Shown here: positions 9,578 to 16,788 of the stretch, one piece after another
Position numbering within the stretch: the first letter of the stretch is position 1
How the letters are laid out: each line of letters begins with the position of its first letter
Translations under genes and position numbers: made by a program
Source of the DNA: Terrirubrum flagellatum
GTDB lineage: Bacteria; Pseudomonadota; Alphaproteobacteria; Rhizobiales; Beijerinckiaceae
Assembly: GCF_022059845.1 (NCBI RefSeq)
Contig: NZ_CP091851.1
Location: 1,984,001 to 2,048,000, forward strand
DNA: 64,000 bases
Direction of reading: 5' to 3'
The notes under the pieces: model-generated
The model's database searches: none
What the model was told of the DNA's origin: nothing
Seen by the model: the letters and a program-made list of their open reading frames with translations, nothing else

Positions 9578-10603
9578 TCAGCGGATCGGCGGCGCGTATT
9601 GCAGTCCGCCCTTGCTCCACAGCGCGTTGACTCCCCGCGCGATCTTGAGGCGCGAGCCTGAGCCCACATTCGCCTCGAAGACCTCGCCGTAATTCCCCAC
9701 TTGTTTGATGATGCGATAGGCCCAGTCGTTCGTCAGGCCAATAGTCTCACCGAACTTGCCTTCGGTTCCGAGCAGGCGCTTGATCTCGGGATTCTCCGAT
9801 TTCAGCATCTCGTCCACATTCGCCTTACTCACTCCGAGCTCTTCCGCCGTCAGCATGGCGTAGTGGGTCCATTTCACAAGGTCGAACCACTGATCGTCGC
9901 CATGACGGACCGCCGGCGCCAACGGTTCTTTCGAAATGATTTCGGGCAGCACTATATGCTCTTCGGCGTTCACCAGCTTGAGACGCTGCGCATAGAGGCC
10001 CGAGGAGTCCGTCGTGTAGACGTCGCAGCGGCCGGAATCATAGGCTTTGATCGATTCATCCGTCGCGGAAAACACCACCGCCTCGTATTTCATTTTGTTC
10101 GAGCGGAAGTAGTCGGCGAGGTTGAGTTCAGTCGTGGTGCCCTGCGTGACGCAGACTGACGCTCCCTCGAGTTTCTTCGCGGAGTCGACGCCGAGCTTTT
10201 TGCGCACCATGAAGCCCTGGCCATCATAATAATTCACCGGCCCGAAATTCATGCCGAGCGCCGTGTCGCGCGTCATCGTCCAGGTCGCGGTGCTGACGAG
10301 CACGTCGACCTCGCCTGACTGGACGGCCGTAAAGCGGTCCTTCGAGGTCAGCGGCACGAACTTCACCTTGTTCGGATCGTTAAAGATCGCCGCGGAAATC
10401 GCGCGACAATAGCTGACGTCGAGGCCGGTCCAGTAACCCTTCTCGTCGGGAATGCTGAAACCGGGGACGCCCTGGCTCGACCCGCAATTCAGGCCGCCGC
10501 GCTGCTTCACCTGCGCCAGCGTCGACTGCGCGAAGGCCGGCGCCATCCCCACCAGCGCCGCAAGTCCAAAGGCCGCCAAGCCCGCGATGTTCTTTCTCCT
10601 CAT
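9578..10603 (-). CDS. aapJ: Amino acid ABC transporter substrate-binding protein (aapJ copy 2, divergent pocket)
   Basis: A 341-residue paralogue of the flanking binding proteins with a signal peptide ending near AFAQS and the same C-terminal YAPPIR. Most of the chain aligns without gaps to copy 1, but in the segment that reads VRNTTWTMSRD in copies 1 and 3 this copy reads VSTATWTMTRD. The arginine at 104 is therefore serine, and neighbouring residues near the N-terminal lobe (CGSSQGVPGF) also differ. I infer altered substrate specificity. The ATG at 10603 has GGAGGGGAG upstream, giving it strong independent translation. Confidence 0.9.
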   Translation of the reverse strand: MRRKNIAGLAAFGLAALVGMAPAFAQSTLAQVKQRGGLNCGSSQGVPGFSIPDEKGYWTGLDVSYCRAISAAIFNDPNKVKFVPLTSKDRFTAVQSGEVDVLVSTATWTMTRDTALGMNFGPVNYYDGQGFMVRKKLGVDSAKKLEGASVCVTQGTTTELNLADYFRSNKMKYEAVVFSATDESIKAYDSGRCDVYTTDSSGLYAQRLKLVNAEEHIVLPEIISKEPLAPAVRHGDDQWFDLVKWTHYAMLTAEELGVSKANVDEMLKSENPEIKRLLGTEGKFGETIGLTNDWAYRIIKQVGNYGEVFEANVGSGSRLKIARGVNALWSKGGLQYAPPIR

Positions 10604-10706
10604 GTCGGTCCCCGTTCTCCCCTCCGGGTCGACTGGCGCGGCCCCCGCCGCTTCCCAGATGACGGGCCGTGCGTTGCAAGGCCGGCGCCATCTCCCGTCG
10701 GAGAGA

Positions 10707-10730
10707 CCCCGGGCGACCGCTCGCCCGGGG
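10707..10730 (-). other. Intercistronic hairpin just after aapJ3
   Basis: CCCCGGGCGA-CCGC-TCGCCCGGGG is a perfect ten-base-pair stem with a four-base loop, starting 13 bases past the aapJ3 stop. It lacks a U tract. Such stems after a binding-protein gene commonly protect the upstream message from 3' exonucleases. Confidence 0.65.
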
Positions 10731-10743
10731 CCGGTTCGCTACT

Positions 10744-11763
10744 TCACCGGATCGGCGGCGCGTATTGCAATCCGCCTTTCGACCAAAGCGCGTTGATGCC
10801 GCGCGCGATCTTGAGCGCCGAGCCCGAGCCGACCGTCCGGTCGAAGGATTCGCCGTAGTTCCCCACATGCTTGATGATGCGATAGGCCCAGTCGTTGGTC
10901 AGGCCGATCGACTCGCCATATTTGCCTTCGGTGCCAAGCAGCCGCTTGATCTCGGGATTCTCCGACTTCAGCATCTGGTCGACATTGGCCTTCGTGACGC
11001 CGAGCTCCTCGGCGGTCAGCATGGCGTAATGCACCCATTTCACCAGATCGAACCACTGGTCGTCGCCATGGCGAACCGCCGGTCCGAGGGGCTCCTTCGA
11101 GATGATCTCGGGCAGCACGATGTGGTCGTTCGGATTGGTGAGCTTCAGGCGTTCGGCGTAGAGGCCCGAGGCGTCAGTAGTGAAGGCGTCGCAGCGGCCG
11201 GAGTCGTAGGCTTTCACCGTCTCGTCCGCGGCGGCGAACACCACCGGCTCATATTTCATTTTGTTGGCGCGGAAATAATCGGCGAGATTGAGTTCGGTGG
11301 TCGTGCCCTGCTGCACGCAGATCGACGCGCCCGAGAGCTCCATCGCCGACGACACGTTGAGCTTCTTGCGCACCATGAAGCCCTGGCCGTCAAAATAATT
11401 CACCGCGCCGAAATTAAATCCGAGCTGGGTGTCGCGCGACATCGACCAGGTTGTGTTGCGCACAAGCACGTCGACCTCGCCCGACTGCAACGCCGTGAAG
11501 CGATCCTTGGCGGAGAGCGGCGAGAATTTCACCTTGGTCGGATCATTGAAGATCGCCGCCGCAATGGCGCGGCAATATTCGACGTCGAGGCCGACCCAGT
11601 TTCCCTTGTCGTCGGGCATTCCGAAGCCCGCGAGACCGGTGTTGGCGCCGCAAGCCAGTTGGCCGCGCGCCTTGACCTGGTTGAGCGTCGCCTGCGCGGA
11701 GGCTGACGACGCCGCGACGACCGCGCTGAGGGCAAGCGCGGCGCCAATAAGGATGCGTTTCAT
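10744..11763 (-). CDS. aapJ: Amino acid ABC transporter substrate-binding protein (aapJ copy 3, first in operon)
   Basis: A 339-residue periplasmic binding protein with a signal peptide ending near ASAQA (about residue 24), a family 3 solute-binding core, and the pocket segment VRNTTWSMSRD with its arginine retained (R102). It shares MLKSENPEIKRLLGTEGK and the C-terminal GGLQYAPPIR with its two tandem copies. It is the promoter-proximal gene; AGGAGAAG stands before the ATG at 11763. A strong hairpin follows its stop, so this protein may be the most abundant of the three. Confidence 0.91.
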   Translation of the reverse strand: MKRILIGAALALSAVVAASSASAQATLNQVKARGQLACGANTGLAGFGMPDDKGNWVGLDVEYCRAIAAAIFNDPTKVKFSPLSAKDRFTALQSGEVDVLVRNTTWSMSRDTQLGFNFGAVNYFDGQGFMVRKKLNVSSAMELSGASICVQQGTTTELNLADYFRANKMKYEPVVFAAADETVKAYDSGRCDAFTTDASGLYAERLKLTNPNDHIVLPEIISKEPLGPAVRHGDDQWFDLVKWVHYAMLTAEELGVTKANVDQMLKSENPEIKRLLGTEGKYGESIGLTNDWAYRIIKHVGNYGESFDRTVGSGSALKIARGINALWSKGGLQYAPPIR

Positions 11764-12010
11764 CGAAAAATCTTCTCCTGTCGTAGAATGCGTCTGATTT
11801 CACGCCGCCGCGTGTAGGTCCTCCCCCTCGGGCGCGCCGATCTTGTCCATGGCCGGTCGCCCCCGCTCAGCGCCGACATTCCGGCGGTTGATGGGAGCCA
11901 TAACACGCAAGAACCCCGGGATGGTCAAGAGGATCAGCCATGTCGCCGGCTCAATTGACGGGGCGTGCGCCCGCCCGCCAGATGGCCTGTGCAACCCGCC
12001 AGGCCGACTT

Positions 12011-13201
12011 ATGCGCAAATACACGCCCAAAGAGCTCACCCGTTTCAACGATCGCACCCGCCTCGTGCTGGCGGGGCGCGATCCGTCCGACAGCTTCGGC
12101 TTCGTCAATCCGCCGATCGTGCGCGGCTCCACGGTTCTTTATCCGAACATGTCGGACTTCATGCAGCGCAAGGCGCGCTTCATGTACGGCACGCGCGGCA
12201 ACCCGACGATCGAAGCGCTCGAAACGGCCGTGAACAGCCTTGAAGGCGGCGCCGGCTGCGTGCTCGTCCCGACCGGACTCATGGCCTGCACGCTGCCGCT
12301 GCTCGCATGCCTGAACGCGGGCGATCATGTGCTCATCCCCGACAGCGTCTATCGGCCGACGCGCATGTTCTGCGACAGCATGCTGAAGCGCATGGGCATC
12401 GAGAGCAGCTATTATGATCCGTTGATCGCAGGCGATGTCGCGAAACTGTTCAAGGCGAACACCAGGGCGATCTTCACGGAGTCGCCGGGCTCGCAGACTT
12501 TCGAGGTGCAGGACATTCCGGCGATCGTCGAAGCCGCGCACGCGCGCGACCTCGTCGTGCTGATGGACAACACCTGGGCCACGCCGCTCTATTTCGACGC
12601 GCACGCCTTCGGCGTCGATTATGCGATCCAGGCCGGCACGAAATATCTCGCCGGCCATTCCGACGTGCTCATCGGAACGATTTCGGCGCGCACGCCGGAG
12701 CTCTACAAAAAGCTGCGAGAGACATGGGAGCAGCTTGGCGTCCTCGTCGGCTCGGAAGACGCCTTTCTCACGCTGCGCGGCAGCCGCACGCTCCGCGTGC
12801 GCCTCGCCGAACAGGAAAAGGCCGGCCTCGAAATGGCGCAGTGGCTGCAGGCAAGGTCGGAGGTCGCCGCAGTGCACTATCCGGCGTTACCTGAAGATCC
12901 CGGCCATAAACTGTGGAAGCGCGATTTCACCGGCGCGTCGTCGTTGTTTGCGATCACGCTCAAGCCAACCTCGACCCAGAGCGTCGCGGCGATGCTGGAC
13001 GGACTCGAACTCTTCGGCATGGGCGCGTCATGGGGCGGCTATGAGAGTCTCGCGCTGCCCTTCGACTGCTCGGCCTATCGCACGGCGACGAAATGGAATG
13101 CGGTTGGTCCCAACATCCGTTTCCATATCGGCCTTGAGGACGTCGAGGATCTCAAGGCCGACCTCGCCGCCGGATTTGAGAGATTGCGCGCAACCGCCTG
13201 A
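12011..13201 (+). CDS. metC: Cystathionine beta-lyase
   Basis: A 396-residue PLP enzyme of the Cys/Met metabolism family, expected to split cystathionine into homocysteine, pyruvate and ammonia in methionine synthesis. The PLP lysine is K211 in QAGTKYLAGHSDVLIG, and the fold-type I aspartate is in VVLMDNTWATP. The sequence YGTRGNPTIEALE is typical of the family. I start at ATG 12011 (MRKYTPKEL) because it gives the usual length; an open extension to 11843 has low-complexity composition without homology features. It is transcribed away from the aap operon. Other gamma-family activities are possible but the whole-chain pattern fits MetC. Confidence 0.87.
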   Translation: MRKYTPKELTRFNDRTRLVLAGRDPSDSFGFVNPPIVRGSTVLYPNMSDFMQRKARFMYGTRGNPTIEALETAVNSLEGGAGCVLVPTGLMACTLPLLACLNAGDHVLIPDSVYRPTRMFCDSMLKRMGIESSYYDPLIAGDVAKLFKANTRAIFTESPGSQTFEVQDIPAIVEAAHARDLVVLMDNTWATPLYFDAHAFGVDYAIQAGTKYLAGHSDVLIGTISARTPELYKKLRETWEQLGVLVGSEDAFLTLRGSRTLRVRLAEQEKAGLEMAQWLQARSEVAAVHYPALPEDPGHKLWKRDFTGASSLFAITLKPTSTQSVAAMLDGLELFGMGASWGGYESLALPFDCSAYRTATKWNAVGPNIRFHIGLEDVEDLKADLAAGFERLRATA

Positions 13202-13243
13202 TCGAAAAGGCGGCGTCACGCTGATGTAACAAGGCAGGCCTAG

Positions 13244-13264
13244 CTCTCTCCAATCCGGAGAGAG
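13244..13264 (+). promoter_or_regulatory. Hairpin enclosing the Shine-Dalgarno of the family-5 binding protein gene
   Basis: CTCTCTCC-AATCC-GGAGAGAG forms an eight-base-pair stem whose 3' arm contains the GGAG ribosome-binding site, three bases before the ATG at 13268. If it folds in the mRNA, it would hide the ribosome site. The pairing is directly visible; a regulatory role is inference. Confidence 0.5.
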
Positions 13265-13267
13265 TCG

Positions 13268-14818
13268 ATGCCGACCCGCCGTCACATCCTCGCCGGCGCG
13301 ATCGCGGCCCCGGCCTTCCTTCCCCGCTTCGCGCGCGCCCAGACCGACACGCGCCCGACGTTGCGCGTCGCGGTGCAGGCGCTGTCGCCGACGCTCGAAC
13401 CGCTCGAAGCGATCAACAATGTCGGCCTGCGCGCGACCTACAACATCTTCGACACGCTCTGGCGTCGCGACTTCAACGCTGAAGCGTCGCAGGGCGGCTC
13501 GCATCTGAAGCCGCATCTCGCGACTGAGTTGCGTCAGCTCGATCCGCTGACGTGGGAAATGAAGCTGCGATCTGACGTGCGCATGCATGACGGCGGCGTG
13601 ATGTCGGCGGACGACGTGCTGTCGACCTTCTCGCCGGAGCGCATGTACGGCCCGGAGATTCAGGCGTTCGAGGGACGCGTGAATTTCGGCCACCTCGCCG
13701 GCGTCGAAGCGAAGTCGGCCGATACGGTCGTCATTCGCACGAAGGCGCCTGACATCGTCATGCCGCATCGTCTCGCCGGCTATGGCGGCTGGATTCATTC
13801 GGCGAAATTTTACGCCAGGGAAGGGCTCGCCGGCATGCGCGCTCATCCGGTCGGCAGCGGCCCCTATCGCGTGGACTCCTTCAAGCGTGACTATCGCGTC
13901 ACGCTTGCCGCCCACGACGATTACTGGATGGGCAAACCGCCGGCGCGCGAGATCACTTTCACCGTCGTTCCCGAGGCTTCGAGCCGCGTCGCAGGCCTGA
14001 TGGCGGGCGACTATGATCTCGTCACCAATCTGCTGCCGGAACAGGTCGAGGGCCTGGCGAAACATCCGGCGCTCGAAGGCGTCGATGTCAGCCTCGATTT
14101 CGCGCATGTGCTTCTCTACGACACGCGCACACCGGCGACGCGCGATCGTCGCGTGCGGCAGGGGTTGAATTACGCCGTCGATTATGACGCGCTCGGCTCA
14201 TCGCTCTGGGGGCCGCGCTTCAAGCGAATGGCGGCGCTGCAGCTTCCCTCGTTCGGCGAGCTCTACGATGCGAAACGTCCCGGCTTCGCCTATGATCCCG
14301 ATCGCGCCAAGCGCCTCCTCAAGGAGGGCGGTTACAATGGCGAGGAAATCGTCATCCGCATCGCCGGCGGTTATTATCTGCAGATGAATCTCGCCGTGCA
14401 GGCGATCCAGGCGATGTGGAGCGCCGTCGGCGTCCACTCGCGCCTCGAGACCATCGAGAACGCGGCGCAACTCATGCAGCCCGGCGCCGATGTCAGGCCG
14501 ACCTCGATTTCATTCCGTTTTCCCGATCCGCTTGGCGGCGGGCTGCTCGTTCATCTCGCGCGCGACTACCAGTTTCAGAAAGCCGGCATGTGGACCCCTG
14601 CCCGCTTCAATGAAATCAGCGATGCGCTGAAGCTCGCCACCGATCCGGCCGAGCGCAAGCGGCTCTGGTTCGCGCTGCTCGACGAATTCGAAGCCGAAGC
14701 GCCGGCGATGATCCTCTATCCCGTCCGTGAATACTTCGCGAAGAAGCGATCGATCCGTTGGTCGCACTACCCGCTCTATTACATGGACTTCCGCAGCTCC
14801 AGCCTGGCTTTCGCCTGA
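13268..14818 (+). CDS. Family 5 extracellular solute-binding protein (peptide/nickel type)
   Basis: A 516-residue secreted protein with a signal peptide containing a twin-arginine-like RRHILAG start and cleavage near ARAQT (about residue 25). The body follows the SBP_bac_5 pattern, with WEMKLRSDVRMHDG and ADDVLSTF near residues 95-120 and the VGSGPYRVDSF segment. Such proteins feed di/oligopeptides, nickel or opines to ABC permeases, but no permease or ATPase lies next to it. It is followed after 13 bases by a metallophosphoesterase gene, suggesting an operon of two. The ligand is unknown. Confidence 0.87.
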   Translation: MPTRRHILAGAIAAPAFLPRFARAQTDTRPTLRVAVQALSPTLEPLEAINNVGLRATYNIFDTLWRRDFNAEASQGGSHLKPHLATELRQLDPLTWEMKLRSDVRMHDGGVMSADDVLSTFSPERMYGPEIQAFEGRVNFGHLAGVEAKSADTVVIRTKAPDIVMPHRLAGYGGWIHSAKFYAREGLAGMRAHPVGSGPYRVDSFKRDYRVTLAAHDDYWMGKPPAREITFTVVPEASSRVAGLMAGDYDLVTNLLPEQVEGLAKHPALEGVDVSLDFAHVLLYDTRTPATRDRRVRQGLNYAVDYDALGSSLWGPRFKRMAALQLPSFGELYDAKRPGFAYDPDRAKRLLKEGGYNGEEIVIRIAGGYYLQMNLAVQAIQAMWSAVGVHSRLETIENAAQLMQPGADVRPTSISFRFPDPLGGGLLVHLARDYQFQKAGMWTPARFNEISDALKLATDPAERKRLWFALLDEFEAEAPAMILYPVREYFAKKRSIRWSHYPLYYMDFRSSSLAFA

Positions 14819-14831
14819 GAGAGGGAGACCG

Positions 14832-15719
14832 ATGACGCGCATTGTCGTCCTGTCCGACATCCACCTGTCGCCGACGCACGGATTCTTCTGGGACAACTGG
14901 CGCATCGCGCGTGACTTCGCGAATGCGGCGCGTCCTGACGCCATCCTCGTCAATGGCGATCTCGCCATCAATGGCCCCGACAGCGACGATGAAATGAAAT
15001 TCGCCGCCGACGCGCTGCGCGGTTTGCGTGCTCCCGCGCTGGCGCTGCCCGGCAATCATGATGTTGGCGACGAGCCGCCGGGGCAGGACGCGCACCAGAT
15101 CATCAATGAAGAACGCCTGGCGCGCTGGGATCGCCATGTCGGCCGCGACCGCTGGGCGCACACAGCAGGGGACTGGCGGCTGCTTGGCGTCAATGCCCAA
15201 CTGTTCGGGTCGGGGCTGGCGCGCGAAACCGAGCAGAACCGCTGGCTTGACGATCAGTTGCGCATTGCCGCCGATCGGCCGATTGCGCTTGTGCTGCACA
15301 AGCCGCTCTTCCTCGAAAGCGCCGATGAGACCGGAGAATCGTCGGCCTGCCTGACGCCGGCTGCTCGGGCCCAGCTCATGTCGCGGATCAAGGACGCCAA
15401 TATCAGGCTCGTGCTCAGCGGTCATCTGCATCAGCACCGCGACCGGATGATCGACGGCGTGCGCTATCTCTGGGCGCCGGCGACGGCCTTTTCAGCGGGT
15501 CATGAACTCGGCGGCGACCAGACCTGCGCGCTCATGACGCTCGATTTCGAGGGCGACAATGTGGATGTCCGTGTGGAGAGGCCCGCAGGGCTGGTCTCGC
15601 ACGATCTGCGCGCGATCAAGGGGCACGGCCGCTACCAATTCCTGCGTGACATGCCGGCCTCGCCGCCGCCATCGGAAGGAATCCGCTGGCCGGCCGAGTT
15701 CGCCAGCTTCAGCGCGTAG
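14832..15719 (+). CDS. Calcineurin-like metallophosphoesterase
   Basis: A 295-residue phosphoesterase with the full set of metal-binding blocks: LSDIHLSPTHG (D8, H10), NGDLAINGPDS, LPGNHDVG and SGHLHQH. This block pattern is that of class III cyclic nucleotide phosphodiesterases and related enzymes such as CpdA, but the substrate cannot be assigned. No signal peptide is visible, so it is probably cytoplasmic. GAGGGAG before the ATG at 14832 decides the start. It follows the family-5 binding protein by 13 bases and converges with the LAB_N gene, overlapping its 3' end by 11 bases. Confidence 0.87.
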   Translation: MTRIVVLSDIHLSPTHGFFWDNWRIARDFANAARPDAILVNGDLAINGPDSDDEMKFAADALRGLRAPALALPGNHDVGDEPPGQDAHQIINEERLARWDRHVGRDRWAHTAGDWRLLGVNAQLFGSGLARETEQNRWLDDQLRIAADRPIALVLHKPLFLESADETGESSACLTPAARAQLMSRIKDANIRLVLSGHLHQHRDRMIDGVRYLWAPATAFSAGHELGGDQTCALMTLDFEGDNVDVRVERPAGLVSHDLRAIKGHGRYQFLRDMPASPPPSEGIRWPAEFASFSA

Positions 15720-16035
15720 CGGCGCGCTGCTTCTTCACGATCAGCACAACATTGCGCAGATAGATGAACGTCGACAGCGCCTGCCCGATAATGATCACGG
15801 GCTCGCGCTTCACCAGGCCGTAAACGAGCGTCATCAGGCCGCCCGCGATCGAGAGAAACCAGAAAGACATCGGGATCACGCTGTCTTTCGCGCGCTCGCT
15901 CGCGATCCACTGCACGAGAAAGCGCGCCGCAAACGTCAACTGCGCGAGCAATCCGAACAGCAGCCAGAAGTCGAGCTTAGCGATGAAGACGTCGTAGAGA
16001 TAGGCGAGCAGGCTCTCGCTGAACGCCACGATCAT
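15709..16035 (-). CDS. LAB_N (lipid A biosynthesis N-terminal) domain membrane protein
   Basis: A 108-residue membrane protein with about three or four hydrophobic segments and the LAB_N hallmark FAARFLVQW(I)ASE near residue 35, followed by IPMSFWFLS and YGLVKREPVIIIGQ. The domain is named for its fusion to some LpxB proteins; its role is not settled, and its fold clan (PQ-loop/SemiSWEET-like) suggests a transport or flipping function. The ATG at 16035 overlaps the stop of the glycosyltransferase gene (ATGA), and the 3' end overlaps the convergent phosphoesterase. Grouping with GT2 and GT39 implies work on polyprenyl-linked sugars or lipid A. Confidence 0.83.
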   Translation of the reverse strand: MIVAFSESLLAYLYDVFIAKLDFWLLFGLLAQLTFAARFLVQWIASERAKDSVIPMSFWFLSIAGGLMTLVYGLVKREPVIIIGQALSTFIYLRNVVLIVKKQRAATR

Positions 16036-16766
16036 GACGAGGCCTCCGTAGCCTTGGGAACCTTGCGTCTGCGACGGATCAGCCACCACACGCCGGCGAG
16101 ATCGAGAATGCCGACCCACAGCCGATCGAAGAAGCCGTAGTTGGAGACCCCTGACATGCGCGGCCGGTCGACCACGTCGAGCAGCGCGACGCGATAGCCT
16201 TCGCGCTTCACCAGCGCCGGCATGAAGCGATGCAGCGCATCGAAATAGGGCAGCGCGAGATAGGCGTCGCGCCGGAAGAGTTTCAGGCCACAGCCCGTGT
16301 CGCGCGTATCGTCACGCAGCACGCGCGAGCGCACCGCATTGGCGACGCGCGACTGGAATTTCTTGAAGCCGGTGTCCTTGCGTCCGAGTCGCTGCCCCTG
16401 CACGAGCCCGATCTCCGGGCCGCCCTGCTCCAGCTTCTCCAGCATTGCGGGAATGAACTTGGGATCGTTCTGGCCGTCGCCGTCGAGCGTCGCGGCGACC
16501 GCGGCGCGCGCGGCGCGAACGCCGGTTCGCACAGCCGCGCTCTGGCCGCAGGACTCCGCATGGGTGAGATGACGGAACCAGGCATGCTCGGCCGCAAGCT
16601 TTTGCAGCGCTGACGTCGTGCCATCGTTCGAGCCGTCATTGACGACGATCACCTCGAACGCGCCCAACGGCAGGCAAGCGTCAGCGATCTCGGCGACGAG
16701 CGGGCCTATATTGCCCTCCTCGTTCTTCACGGGAACGACGACGCTGAGGCGAAGAGCTTGGTTCAA
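16032..16766 (-). CDS. Family 2 glycosyltransferase (polyprenyl-phosphate sugar synthase type)
   Basis: A 244-residue GT-A enzyme. VVVPVKNEEGN opens the chain; VVNDGSNDGT and TLDGDGQNDP supply the nucleotide- and metal-binding acidic residues. The pattern matches dolichol/undecaprenyl-phosphate mannosyltransferase and ArnC/RgtE-like enzymes that put one sugar on a polyprenyl phosphate at the cytoplasmic face. The C-terminus has a short hydrophobic stretch before RRRRK. The start appears to be TTG at 16766, since no ATG or GTG with a ribosome site is in frame. It sits 22 bases after the GT39 gene, consistent with donor-synthase and transferase working together. Confidence 0.86.
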   Translation of the reverse strand: MNQALRLSVVVPVKNEEGNIGPLVAEIADACLPLGAFEVIVVNDGSNDGTTSALQKLAAEHAWFRHLTHAESCGQSAAVRTGVRAARAAVAATLDGDGQNDPKFIPAMLEKLEQGGPEIGLVQGQRLGRKDTGFKKFQSRVANAVRSRVLRDDTRDTGCGLKLFRRDAYLALPYFDALHRFMPALVKREGYRVALLDVVDRPRMSGVSNYGFFDRLWVGILDLAGVWWLIRRRRKVPKATEASS

Positions 16767-16788
16767 GAGAGGTCTGGCAGTCGGGCGA

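Noticed and set aside
11764-12010. A riboswitch before metC
   Set aside because: I looked for SAM-type conserved cores and found none I could support.
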